From the NCBI RefSeq assembly GCF_014653115.1, contig NZ_BNAD01000001.1, forward strand, positions 806,001-870,000: DNA of 64,000 bases. Direction: 5' to 3'. Made by a program: the position numbers and the translations under genes. The first letter of the stretch is position 1; each line of letters opens with the position of its first letter. This DNA is from Nocardioides flavus (ex Wang et al. 2016). Its GTDB lineage: Bacteria > Actinomycetota > Actinomycetes > Propionibacteriales > Nocardioidaceae. The notes under the pieces are model-generated. The model worked only from the letters and a program-made list of their open reading frames with translations, ran no database searches and had not been told where the DNA came from. Positions 36,136 through 43,939 of the stretch are shown here, piece by piece.

Positions 36136-37548
36136 ATGGCGACACCCAGCAAGCCCCAGGACCCCCGGCCCGACGACGCGCTGTGGAAGTCCGGCCCGGT
36201 CTACATCGCCAGCGACAAGCCGCTGGCCCGGCTCGTCGCGCGCCCGTTGCGCGAGTTCCTCCGGGTCGAGGCGGCGGGCTCGCTGCTGCTGCTGCTCGCT
36301 GCGGCCGTCGCGCTGCTGTGGGCCAACAGCGTGTGGGGGGAGTCGTACGACGCGCTGTGGCACTCCTATCTCACCATCGACGCCGGGCCGCTGCACCTGG
36401 AGGAGACGCTCCAGCACTGGGTCAACGACGCGCTGATGGTGATCTTCTTCTTCGTCGTCGGCCTGGAGATCAAGTACGAGCTGGTCAACGGCGACCTGCG
36501 TGACCCCAAGACCGCGGCGCTGCCGATCGTCGCCGCGATCGGCGGCATGGCCGTCCCGGCGCTGCTCTACGTCGCGCTCAACCCGCCGGGCAGCGACGGT
36601 GCCGCCGGCTGGGGCATCCCGATGGCGACCGACATCGCGTTCGCCGTCGGCGTGCTCGGCATCCTCGGGCGCCGGATCCCGTCGGCGGCCCGCCTGTTCC
36701 TGTTGACGTTGGCGATCGTCGACGACATCGGCGCGATCCTCGTGATCGCCGTCTTCTACACCAGCGACCTCTCGCTCACCTGGCTGGCGGTCGCGCTCGT
36801 CCTGCTCGGCCTGATGGTGGCCGCCCGGGTCCTGCGGGTCTGGGCGATCGTGGTCTACGCGATCCTCGGTGTCGGCACCTGGTTCGCCCTCCTCGAGTCG
36901 GGCGTGCACGCCACGCTGGCCGGCGTCGCGATCGGCCTGCTCGCCCCGGCCAGGCCGCTGCTCGAGGAGGAGGTGGCCCGCGAGTACGCCACGAAGGCGC
37001 TGCGCGACCGCCACCTCAACCCCGACGAGCTGGCGCGGCTGAGGTTCCTGCTCAAGGAGTCGGTGTCGGTGGTGGAGCGGCTCATCAGCACGCTGCACCC
37101 GGTCTCGGCGTACGTCGTGCTGCCGATCTTCGCCCTCGCCAACGCCGGCGTGGAGCTCGGCGCGCTCAGCGAGGTCTTCACCGAGCCGGTCGGGCTCGGC
37201 ATCATCCTCGGGCTCGTGGTCGGCAAGCCGATCGGCATCTTCGCCGCGTCGTTCCTCGCCGTACGCCTCGGCATCGCGAAGCTGCCCGAGAACACCACCT
37301 GGCCGATGGTCTTCGGCCTCGGCGCGGTCGCGGGCATCGGCTTCACCGTCTCGATCTTCATCGCCGGGCTGTCGTTCCCGGGCTCCGACCTGCTGACGGA
37401 GGAGGCGAAGATCGCCATCCTGCTCGCCTCGCTCATCGCGGCGGTCCTCGGTGTGGCCACGCTGCTGGCGAGCACACGTGGGCTCACCCACGACGAGGAC
37501 GAGCCGGAGGACGAGCCCGACCCGGTGCGCGAGGCCCTGGACGGCTGA
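36136..37548 (+). CDS. nhaA: Na+/H+ antiporter NhaA
   Basis: Electrogenic sodium/proton antiporter in the cell membrane, for sodium and pH homeostasis. About twelve helices; VNDALMVIFFFVVGLEIKYE, PMATDIAFAVGVLGILG and LTLAIVDDIGAILVIA are family signatures, the last containing the paired ion-binding aspartates. 470 residues from ATG 36136; the ATG at 36124 leaves no spacing for the GAAGGA ribosome site and is less likely. A TAGACT at 36043-36048 could be the promoter. The acidic tail (DEDEPEDEPDP) is not conserved. Confidence 0.94.
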   Translation: MATPSKPQDPRPDDALWKSGPVYIASDKPLARLVARPLREFLRVEAAGSLLLLLAAAVALLWANSVWGESYDALWHSYLTIDAGPLHLEETLQHWVNDALMVIFFFVVGLEIKYELVNGDLRDPKTAALPIVAAIGGMAVPALLYVALNPPGSDGAAGWGIPMATDIAFAVGVLGILGRRIPSAARLFLLTLAIVDDIGAILVIAVFYTSDLSLTWLAVALVLLGLMVAARVLRVWAIVVYAILGVGTWFALLESGVHATLAGVAIGLLAPARPLLEEEVAREYATKALRDRHLNPDELARLRFLLKESVSVVERLISTLHPVSAYVVLPIFALANAGVELGALSEVFTEPVGLGIILGLVVGKPIGIFAASFLAVRLGIAKLPENTTWPMVFGLGAVAGIGFTVSIFIAGLSFPGSDLLTEEAKIAILLASLIAAVLGVATLLASTRGLTHDEDEPEDEPDPVREALDG

Positions 37549-37568
37549 CCTCCCTGCCGGACGGCGGC

Positions 37569-37630
37569 GTAGTCAGGGACGTCCTGGTAGGCCGGAAGGC
37601 CGGAAGACCTACCAGAACGTCCCTGACTAC
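37569..37630. repeat. Long inverted repeat between nhaA and acs
   Basis: Arms of 23 bases (37569-37591 and 37608-37630) pair with a single mismatch around a 16-base loop. The left arm begins GTAGTCAGGGACGT. It sits between two convergent genes and may be a bidirectional terminator or a dispersed element. Confidence 0.85.
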
Positions 37631-37668
37631 CGTGTCGGGGCGGCGGAGGAGCAGGGGAGGGGAAGCGG

Positions 37669-39621
37669 TCAGTCCTCCGAGGAGGCCGAGCCCTCCTTGC
37701 CCTTGATCAGGTCCATCACGGTCGAGTCGGCCAGGGTGGTCACGTCGCCGACCTCGCGGTGCTCGGCGACGTCCTTGAGAAGGCGGCGCATGATCTTGCC
37801 GGAGCGGGTCTTGGGCAGCTCGGGCACGACCATGATCTGGCGCGGCTTGGCGATGGCGCCGATCTCCTTGGCGACGTGCCTGCGCAGCTCCTCGACGATG
37901 TCCTCGCCGCCGTCACCGGCGGAGTCGCGCAGGATGACGAACGCGCACACGGCCTGGCCGGTGGTCTCGTCGGCGGCACCGACGACGGCGGCCTCGGCGA
38001 CCTTGGGGTGCGACACGAGCGCGGACTCGATCTCGGTCGTGGACAGGCGGTGGCCCGACACGTTCATCACGTCGTCGACGCGGCCGAGCAGCCAGATGTC
38101 GCCGTCCTCGTCGAGCTTGGCGCCGTCGCCGGCGAAGTAGAGGCCCGGCCAGCGCGACCAGTAGGTGTCCTTGAAGCGCTGGTCGTCGCCCCAGAGCGTA
38201 CGGAGCATCGCGGGCCACGGCTCCTTGAGCACGAGGTAGCCGCCGTTGCCGTTGCCGACCGACTTCGCGTCGTCGTCGACGACGTCGGCCGCGATCCCCG
38301 GCAGGGCCTTCATCGCCGAGCCGGGCTTGCCGGCGGTGACGCCCGGCAGCGGGCTGATCATGATCTGGCCGGTCTCGGTCTGCCACCAGGTGTCGACCAC
38401 CGGGCAGCGGTCGCCGCCGATGACCTCGCGGTACCAGACGTAGGCCTCCGGGTTGATCGGCTCGCCGACCGACCCGAGCAGCCGCAGCGACGACATGTCG
38501 TAGCCGTCGGGGATCTCGCGGCCCTGCTTCATGAACGTCCGGATCGCGGTGGGTGCTGTGTAGAAGATCGAGACCTTGTAGTCCTGGACGATCTTCCACC
38601 AGCGGCCCTTCTCGGGCGTGCCCTCGTACATCACCTGCGTCGCGCCGTTGGCGAGCGGCCCGTAGGCCATGTAGGAGTGGCCGGTCACCCAGCCGACGTC
38701 GGCGGTGCACCAGTAGACGTCGTCGTCCTTGAGGTCGAAGACCGACCAGTGGGTGTACGACGTGCCGGTGAGGTAACCGCCGGTGGTGTGCAGGATGCCC
38801 TTGGGCTTGCCGGTGGTGCCGGAGGTGTACATGACGTAGAGCGGGTGCTCGGAGTCGTGCATCTCGGGCTCGTGCTCGGCGGACGCGGAGTCGACCGCGT
38901 CGTGCCACCACACGTCGCGCGAGTCGTCCCAGTCGACGTCCTGGCCCGTACGCCGCACGACGAGGACGCTGCGCACCAGGTCGCCGGTCTTGGCGACGGC
39001 CTCGTCGACCGCCGGCTTGAGCGCGCTGGCCGCGCCGCGGCGGTAGCCGCCGTCGGCGGTGATGACGACGTGGGCCTCGCAGTCGGTGATGCGCGAGGCG
39101 AGGGCGTCGGCGGAGAAGCCGCCGAACACCACGGTGTGCGGGGCGCCGAGGCGGGCGCAGGCGAGCATCGCGACGACGACCTCGGGGATCATCGGCATGT
39201 AGATCGCGACGCGGTCGCCCTTGCGCACGCCGAGCTCGGTGAGCGCGTTGGCGGCCCGGGACACCTCGTCCTTGAGCTGGGCGTAGGTGATGTCGCGGGC
39301 GTCATCGTCCGGCTCACCGACCCAGTGGATCGCGACCTTGTCGCCGTTGCCGGCCTCGACGTGGCGGTCCACGCAGTTGACCGAGGCGTTGAGGGTGCCG
39401 CCGACGAACCACTTCGCGAACGGCGGGTTGGTCCAGTCGAGGACCTGGTCCCACTTCCGGCCCCAGTCGAGGCGCTCGGCGGCCGCCGCCCAGAACGCCT
39501 CGCGGTCGGCGTCGGCGCGGGCGTACGCCTCCTCCTTCACGTTGGCGTTGGCGGCGAGGTCGGCCGGGGGCTCGAAGCGACGGTTCTCCTGCATCAGGTT
39601 GGACAGTGTCTGCTCGGACAA
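37669..39621 (-). CDS. acs: Acetyl-CoA synthetase
   Basis: AMP-forming activation of acetate to acetyl-CoA in the cytoplasm. 650 residues. Motifs: VMYTSGTTGKPKGILHT (AMP-binding P-loop), VDTWWQTETGQIM, DGDIWLLGRVDDVMNVSGH, and PKTRSGKIMRR with Lys609, the residue acetylated in the family for on/off control. The start is a TTG at 39621 with GAGGAGAG nine bases upstream; the sequence following (MSEQTLSNLMQENR) is typical. It lies downstream of actP in the same direction, with a hairpin between them. Confidence 0.96.
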   Translation of the reverse strand: MSEQTLSNLMQENRRFEPPADLAANANVKEEAYARADADREAFWAAAAERLDWGRKWDQVLDWTNPPFAKWFVGGTLNASVNCVDRHVEAGNGDKVAIHWVGEPDDDARDITYAQLKDEVSRAANALTELGVRKGDRVAIYMPMIPEVVVAMLACARLGAPHTVVFGGFSADALASRITDCEAHVVITADGGYRRGAASALKPAVDEAVAKTGDLVRSVLVVRRTGQDVDWDDSRDVWWHDAVDSASAEHEPEMHDSEHPLYVMYTSGTTGKPKGILHTTGGYLTGTSYTHWSVFDLKDDDVYWCTADVGWVTGHSYMAYGPLANGATQVMYEGTPEKGRWWKIVQDYKVSIFYTAPTAIRTFMKQGREIPDGYDMSSLRLLGSVGEPINPEAYVWYREVIGGDRCPVVDTWWQTETGQIMISPLPGVTAGKPGSAMKALPGIAADVVDDDAKSVGNGNGGYLVLKEPWPAMLRTLWGDDQRFKDTYWSRWPGLYFAGDGAKLDEDGDIWLLGRVDDVMNVSGHRLSTTEIESALVSHPKVAEAAVVGAADETTGQAVCAFVILRDSAGDGGEDIVEELRRHVAKEIGAIAKPRQIMVVPELPKTRSGKIMRRLLKDVAEHREVGDVTTLADSTVMDLIKGKEGSASSED

Positions 39622-39689
39622 GGCTCTCTCCTCGGGCGGGACGCGTGCGGTCGACGTGCTGGTGGTGACGATCGGTGGGGAGCGGCGGC

Positions 39690-39724
39690 CCCCTCGCCGA
39701 ACCTACTCCGGCTCGGCGAAGGGG
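39690..39724 (-). terminator. Hairpin between actP and acs
   Basis: CCCCTCGCCGA (39690-39700) pairs with TCGGCGAAGGGG (39713-39724) with one bulged base and a 12-base loop. It may end the actP transcript or reduce read-through into acs. Confidence 0.55.
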
Positions 39725-39753
39725 TCACCCGTGCTGCGGGGTGAGCGCTGGGC

Positions 39754-41361
39754 TCAGTGCTGGGCGGCCTGCTCGGCCCCGGCGCCGGTGAGCGCGCGGA
39801 CCTCGAGCTCGGTGAAGCGGTCCTCGGCGGCCGGCTCCCTGGACGTAATGGTGCCGAGGTAGCCGAGGAGGAACCCGATCGGGATCGAGACGATGCCGGG
39901 GTTGTTGAGCGGGAAGACCGCCCAGTCCGAGTCCGGGAACAACGACGTCGGGAGGCTCGACATGACCGGCGAGAAGAACACCAGGCCTACGGCCGCACCC
40001 AGGCCCCCGTAGATGCTCCAGGTGGCGCCGCGGGTGTTGAACCGCTTCCAGAACATGTTGTAGATGATCGACGGCAGGTTGGCCGAGGCGGCGACGGCGA
40101 AGGCCAGCGCCACGAGGAACGCGATGTTGAGCCGCTGCGCCGGGATCGACAGTCCGATCGCGACCGCGCCGATGACGAACGCCGAGATCCGGGCGACCCG
40201 CACCTCGTCGTACTCCGAGACGGGCTGGTCCTTCTTGATCACGCCCTTGTAGAGGTCGTGCGCCACCGACGAGGAGCTGGCCAGGGTGAGGCCGGCGACC
40301 ACCGCGAGGATCGTCGCGAAGGCGACCGCGGCGATCAGCGCGAGCAGGATCGCGCCGCCCGTCGAGCCGTCCCCGCCGCCGACGGCCTCGGCGAGGAGCG
40401 GCGAGGCCAGGTTCTGGTTGCCGCCCTCGAGCGGGTCGACCGCGCTCCGGTCGAGCAGGGCCGCGGCGCCGAAGCCGAGGACGAGCGTCATCAGGTAGAA
40501 AGCGCCGATGAGGCCGATCGCCCACAGCACCGACTTCCGCGCGTCCTGGGCGGTCGGCACGGTGTAGAAGCGGATCAGGATGTGGGGCAGGCCCGCCGTG
40601 CCGAGCACGAGTGCCAGGCCGAGGGACAGGAAGTCGATCTGCGAGAGCAGCGACCCGCCGTACTGCAGGCCGGGCTGGACGAACGCCTCGCCCTTGCCGG
40701 AGTTCTCCGCTGCGGTGCCGAGGAGCTCGGAGAGGTTGAAGTCGAACCTGGCGAGGACCAGCACCACGATCAGCGCCGAGCCGATCATCAGCAGGACGGC
40801 CTTCACGATCTGGACGTAGGTCGTGCCCTTCATGCCGCCGACGACGACGTAGAAGATCATCAGCGCGCCGACGCCGACGATGGTGATGTTCTTGATCACC
40901 TGGCTGTCGACGCCGAGGAGCAGCGCCACGAGCGAGCCCGCGCCGACCATCTGGGCGAGCAGGTAGAAGATCGAGACGACCACGGTCGAGATCGACGCCG
41001 CGGTGCGCACCGGACGCTGGTTCATCCGGAAGGCGAGCTGGTCGGCCATCGTGTAGCGGCCGGCGTTGCGCAGCATCTCCGCGACCAGCAGCAGCGCGAC
41101 GAGCCACGCCACGAGGAAGCCGATCGAGTAGAGGAAGCCGTCGTAGCCGTACACCGCGATGGCTCCGGAGATGCCGAGGAACGACGCCGCCGACATGTAG
41201 TCGCCGCCGATCGCGAGACCGTTCTGGAAGCCGGAGAACGAGCGACCCCCGGAGTAGAAGTCGGCGGCCGTCTTGGTCTGGCGGCTCGCCCAGAAGGTGA
41301 TGCCGACGGTCGCCGCGACGACCGTCAGGAACAGGAGCGTGGTGAGGAGCTGGGTGTCCAT
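39754..41361 (-). CDS. actP: Cation/acetate symporter (SSS family)
   Basis: 535-residue sodium:solute symporter with about thirteen membrane helices. TLLFLTVVAATVGITFWAS starts the protein; FSGFQNGLAIGGDYMSAASF is the conserved helix-1/2 region and GTAGLPHILIRFYTVP is an acetate-permease signature. It imports acetate for Acs. It starts ATG 41361, overlapping the stop of the DUF485 gene by one base (TGATG). Together with acs this makes an acetate-uptake and activation unit. A CRP-type site lies upstream of the operon. Confidence 0.94.
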   Translation of the reverse strand: MDTQLLTTLLFLTVVAATVGITFWASRQTKTAADFYSGGRSFSGFQNGLAIGGDYMSAASFLGISGAIAVYGYDGFLYSIGFLVAWLVALLLVAEMLRNAGRYTMADQLAFRMNQRPVRTAASISTVVVSIFYLLAQMVGAGSLVALLLGVDSQVIKNITIVGVGALMIFYVVVGGMKGTTYVQIVKAVLLMIGSALIVVLVLARFDFNLSELLGTAAENSGKGEAFVQPGLQYGGSLLSQIDFLSLGLALVLGTAGLPHILIRFYTVPTAQDARKSVLWAIGLIGAFYLMTLVLGFGAAALLDRSAVDPLEGGNQNLASPLLAEAVGGGDGSTGGAILLALIAAVAFATILAVVAGLTLASSSSVAHDLYKGVIKKDQPVSEYDEVRVARISAFVIGAVAIGLSIPAQRLNIAFLVALAFAVAASANLPSIIYNMFWKRFNTRGATWSIYGGLGAAVGLVFFSPVMSSLPTSLFPDSDWAVFPLNNPGIVSIPIGFLLGYLGTITSREPAAEDRFTELEVRALTGAGAEQAAQH

Positions 41362-41702
41362 CAGGCGTCCACCCCCGCGCGGTACTCGGCGTCGAGGCGT
41401 CGGGCGAGCGGGTCGAGCTTCTGTGCCGAGTAGCGCGCGTACATCCAGGCGAGACCGAACGTCGTCACGAACTGGAGCAGGCCGAAGACGAGGGCGACGT
41501 TGATGTTGCCCACGAGCTCGATCGCCATGAAGTCGCCGGCCCAGTTCGAGAGGACGACGTACAGCAGGTACCAGGCCAGGAACGCGGCCGTCGCCGGGAA
41601 CACGAAGCTGCGGTAGCGGTGCCGCAGCTCGGCGAACTCGGGGGTCGCGTGCAACCGGTCGTAGATGGGGTCGTGGCGCGCGGCCTGGTCGTGCTCTGTC
41701 AC
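41361..41702 (-). CDS. DUF485 membrane protein, partner of ActP
   Basis: 113 residues with two membrane helices ([20 protein letters not shown] and [20 protein letters not shown]). The preceding [16 protein letters not shown] is the DUF485 hallmark. Such proteins (YjcH in E. coli) are encoded just before actP. GTG 41702 is chosen: AAAGGA lies about 9 bases upstream. It is the first gene of the operon DUF485-actP(-acs). Confidence 0.9.
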   Translation of the reverse strand: MTEHDQAARHDPIYDRLHATPEFAELRHRYRSFVFPATAAFLAWYLLYVVLSNWAGDFMAIELVGNINVALVFGLLQFVTTFGLAWMYARYSAQKLDPLARRLDAEYRAGVDA

Positions 41703-41743
41703 GGATCGCGTCCTTTGCGGGGAATGTACGGCGGCCAGCGGGG

Positions 41744-41759
41744 TGTGACCGCGGTCACC
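41744..41759 (-). promoter_or_regulatory. CRP-type binding site upstream of DUF485-actP
   Basis: TGTGA-CCGCGG-TCACC, within a perfect 14-base palindrome GTGACCGCGGTCAC (41745-41758). It fits TGTGA-N6-TCACA in 9 of 10 conserved positions and lies 42 bases upstream of the DUF485 start. Likely bound by the Crp encoded at 31461-32138. Confidence 0.7.
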
Positions 41760-42067
41760 GTGGCACCCCGCCGGTGCCGCGCGGGAGGGTCGCGTACGTC
41801 CGGGGCGGTCGGTGGGCGCCCCGGCTCGCCCAGCGGTCGCTGCCGTACGACGAGCGGTCCCGGAGTGCGACGAGTCGTCGGTGGGCGTCGCGATGCCGTA
41901 GGGTCGAGGGTGTTGAAGGGACGGAGCACCCAGCTGTCCTGGCCGCACACGATGCGCGGCTCGTATCTCGTACTCCTGGTTTCGGTTCGCTGGACATCAG
42001 TACGCATGGATGTCTTCAGCAGTTCAGGGGCACCTCCGCCCCGACACCGATTCACAGGAGATTCATC
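41760..42067 (+). other. Upstream region and leader of the cold-shock gene
   Basis: About 300 bases without a supported gene. It holds the divergent promoters for the acetate operon and cspA. TAGGGT occurs at 41899-41904, and an AT-richer stretch starts near 41955. A long 5' leader, as in other cold-shock genes, is possible, but no specific cold-box was identified. Confidence 0.4.
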
Positions 42068-42271
42068 ATGGCTCAGGGAACTGTCAAGTGGTTCAACGCT
42101 GACAAGGGCTTCGGCTTCATCGCGCAGGACGGCGGCGGCGAGGACGTGTTCGTGCACTACTCCGCGATCCAGTCCAACGGCTACAAGTCGCTCGACGAGA
42201 ACCAGAAGGTCGAGTTCGACGTCACCTCCGGCCCCAAGGGCCCGCAGGCCGAGAACGTCCGCGTCGCCTGA
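42068..42271 (+). CDS. cspA: Cold-shock protein (CspA family)
   Basis: 67-residue single OB-fold RNA chaperone. [19 protein letters not shown] carries RNP1 (KGFGFI), DVFVHYSAI is RNP2, and the end [13 protein letters not shown] is typical. The ATG at 42068 follows an ACAGGAGATT ribosome site by 7 bases. Monocistronic, with its own upstream region and a strong terminator at 42286. Whether it is cold-induced or constitutive cannot be told. Confidence 0.96.
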   Translation: MAQGTVKWFNADKGFGFIAQDGGGEDVFVHYSAIQSNGYKSLDENQKVEFDVTSGPKGPQAENVRVA

Positions 42272-42285
42272 CGCACGCACTCCCC

Positions 42286-42320
42286 GAGGAGCCCCGACCG
42301 CCCGGCGGTCGGGGCTCCTC
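42286..42320 (+). terminator. Terminator of cspA
   Basis: Perfect 15-bp hairpin: GAGGAGCCCCGACCG (42286-42300) and CGGTCGGGGCTCCTC (42306-42320), 5-base loop, 15 bases after the cspA stop. No T-run. Confidence 0.85.
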
Positions 42321-42339
42321 TGCGTCCTGGGGCGCCCGG

Positions 42340-42369
42340 GAGCCCTCGTGAGCCCCCGTGAGCCCTCGT
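42340..42369 (+). repeat. Three tandem 10-base repeats
   Basis: GAGCCCTCGT, GAGCCCCCGT, GAGCCCTCGT in direct succession, followed by a fourth partial GAGGTCGTGAG. The 10-base period places each unit on the same face of the DNA. About 80 bases upstream of narK. Confidence 0.75.
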
Positions 42370-42393
42370 GAGGTCGTGAGGAGAAGTTGACGG

Positions 42394-42438
42394 CTCGGCC
42401 ACCGGAGCGGCAGGTCACGTGTCACACCGGTGGCCGAG
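42394..42438 (+). promoter_or_regulatory. 12-bp inverted repeat just upstream of narK
   Basis: CTCGGCCACCGG (42394-42405) and CCGGTGGCCGAG (42427-42438) are perfect complements around 21 bases that include GTCACGTGTCAC. It ends 10 bases before ATG 42449, so it may be an operator or an RNA hairpin masking the start region. Confidence 0.55.
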
Positions 42439-42448
42439 TCTCGTCGGC

Positions 42449-43924
42449 ATGAGCACGCAGACCCCCACCCGTCATAGCCGCCGCTGGATCGAGGACTGGC
42501 GTCCCGAGGACCCCGACTTCTGGGCGAGCACCGGGCGCCGGGTCGCCCGGCGCAACCTGGTCTGGTCGATCTTCGCCGAGCACCTCGGCTTCTCCGTCTG
42601 GCTGATCTGGAGCGTGAGCTCGGCCTTCCTGGTGGCGACCGGGTTCGACTACTCGCCGCAGCAGCTCTTCCTGCTGGTGGCGCTGCCCAACCTCGTCGGC
42701 TCGTTGCTGCGCCTGCCGTACACCTTCGCGGTGCCGAAGTTCGGTGGCCGCAACTGGACGATGGCGAGCGCGGCGCTGCTGCTCATCCCCACGCTCGGCT
42801 TCGCCTACGCCGTGCAGCGGCCGGACACGCCGTACTGGGTGTTCTGCCTCATCGCCGCCACGGCCGGTCTCGGCGGCGGCAACTTCGCCAGCTCGATGGC
42901 CAACATCAACTTCTTCTACCCCGCAGCCAAGAAGGGCGCGGCCCTGGGCCTCAACGCCGCGGGCGGCAACGTCGGAGTCGCGCTGATTCAGCTCCTCCTG
43001 CCCGTCATCGTCGGCGGCGCCGGCATCTTCGGCCTGGTCAAGGCCTCCGAGGGCGGGATCGACCTGCAGCGCGCGGCCTGGGTGTACGCCGGTCTCGCGG
43101 TCGTCGCGACGCTCGCGGCGTACTTGTTCATGGACAACCTGAGCACCGCCAAGTCCTCGCCCCGCGAGCAGCTGCAGGTCGTGCGCAAGCGGCAGACGTG
43201 GATCATGGCCTTCCTCTACATCGGCACCTTCGGCTCGTTCATCGGCTACTCCGCCGCGATGCCGCTGCTGATCAAGCTGAACTTCTGGGTGCCGGAGCCG
43301 GCGCCCCTGGGGACCGGCATCTACTTCGCCTACTACGCGTTCCTCGGTGCCTTGGTCGGCTCGGCGACGCGGCCGTTCGGCGGCTGGCTGGCCGACCGCC
43401 TCGGCGGCGCGAAGGTGACGCTGGGCGCGTTCGGTGCGATGGTCGTCTTCGCCCTGGCCGTGCTCTGGACGTTGATGCAGCTCACCCCGAACCCGACCGC
43501 GGACCCGGCGATCGCGTCCGCCAACCAGTCGTGGTTCCCGTGGTTCCTGGGCTTCTTCCTCTGCGTCTTCGCCGCCACCGGCATCGGCAACGGCTCGACG
43601 TACAAGATGATCCCGGCGATCTGGCGCACCGAGGCCGAGCGCGTCACGGCACCCGGCACCCCCGAGCGCAGCGCCGCCCTGCTGGCCGGCACGAAGCAGG
43701 CCTCCGCCGCGATCGGCGTGATCGGTGCGGTGGGCGCCATCGGCGGGTTCCTCATCCCGATGGCCTTCAGCGCACCGTGGGTGGCCGACCCCATGTCGGC
43801 CACCAAGGGGGCCTTCCTGGTCTTCACCGTCTTCTACGTGGTCTGCGGCGTCGTGACCTGGGCGGTCTACCTGCGCCGTCCTGCCGAGGTGCGTGCGCAG
43901 AGCCTGGCCGGCGCCGGGATCTGA
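42449..43924 (+). CDS. narK: Nitrate/nitrite transporter (NarK/NasA-type MFS)
   Basis: 491 residues, about twelve membrane helices. Nitrate-porter signatures: GLGGGNFASSMANINFFYP and NAAGGNVGVALIQLLLP in the first half, GIGNGSTYKMIPAIWRTEA in the second. It brings nitrate in for NasA, whose gene begins 15 bases downstream. ATG 42449 is used; a GTG at 42419 (GGCAGG four bases upstream) would add ten residues and cannot be ruled out. Confidence 0.94.
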   Translation: MSTQTPTRHSRRWIEDWRPEDPDFWASTGRRVARRNLVWSIFAEHLGFSVWLIWSVSSAFLVATGFDYSPQQLFLLVALPNLVGSLLRLPYTFAVPKFGGRNWTMASAALLLIPTLGFAYAVQRPDTPYWVFCLIAATAGLGGGNFASSMANINFFYPAAKKGAALGLNAAGGNVGVALIQLLLPVIVGGAGIFGLVKASEGGIDLQRAAWVYAGLAVVATLAAYLFMDNLSTAKSSPREQLQVVRKRQTWIMAFLYIGTFGSFIGYSAAMPLLIKLNFWVPEPAPLGTGIYFAYYAFLGALVGSATRPFGGWLADRLGGAKVTLGAFGAMVVFALAVLWTLMQLTPNPTADPAIASANQSWFPWFLGFFLCVFAATGIGNGSTYKMIPAIWRTEAERVTAPGTPERSAALLAGTKQASAAIGVIGAVGAIGGFLIPMAFSAPWVADPMSATKGAFLVFTVFYVVCGVVTWAVYLRRPAEVRAQSLAGAGI

Positions 43925-43939
43925 GCGGAGACTGACCTG

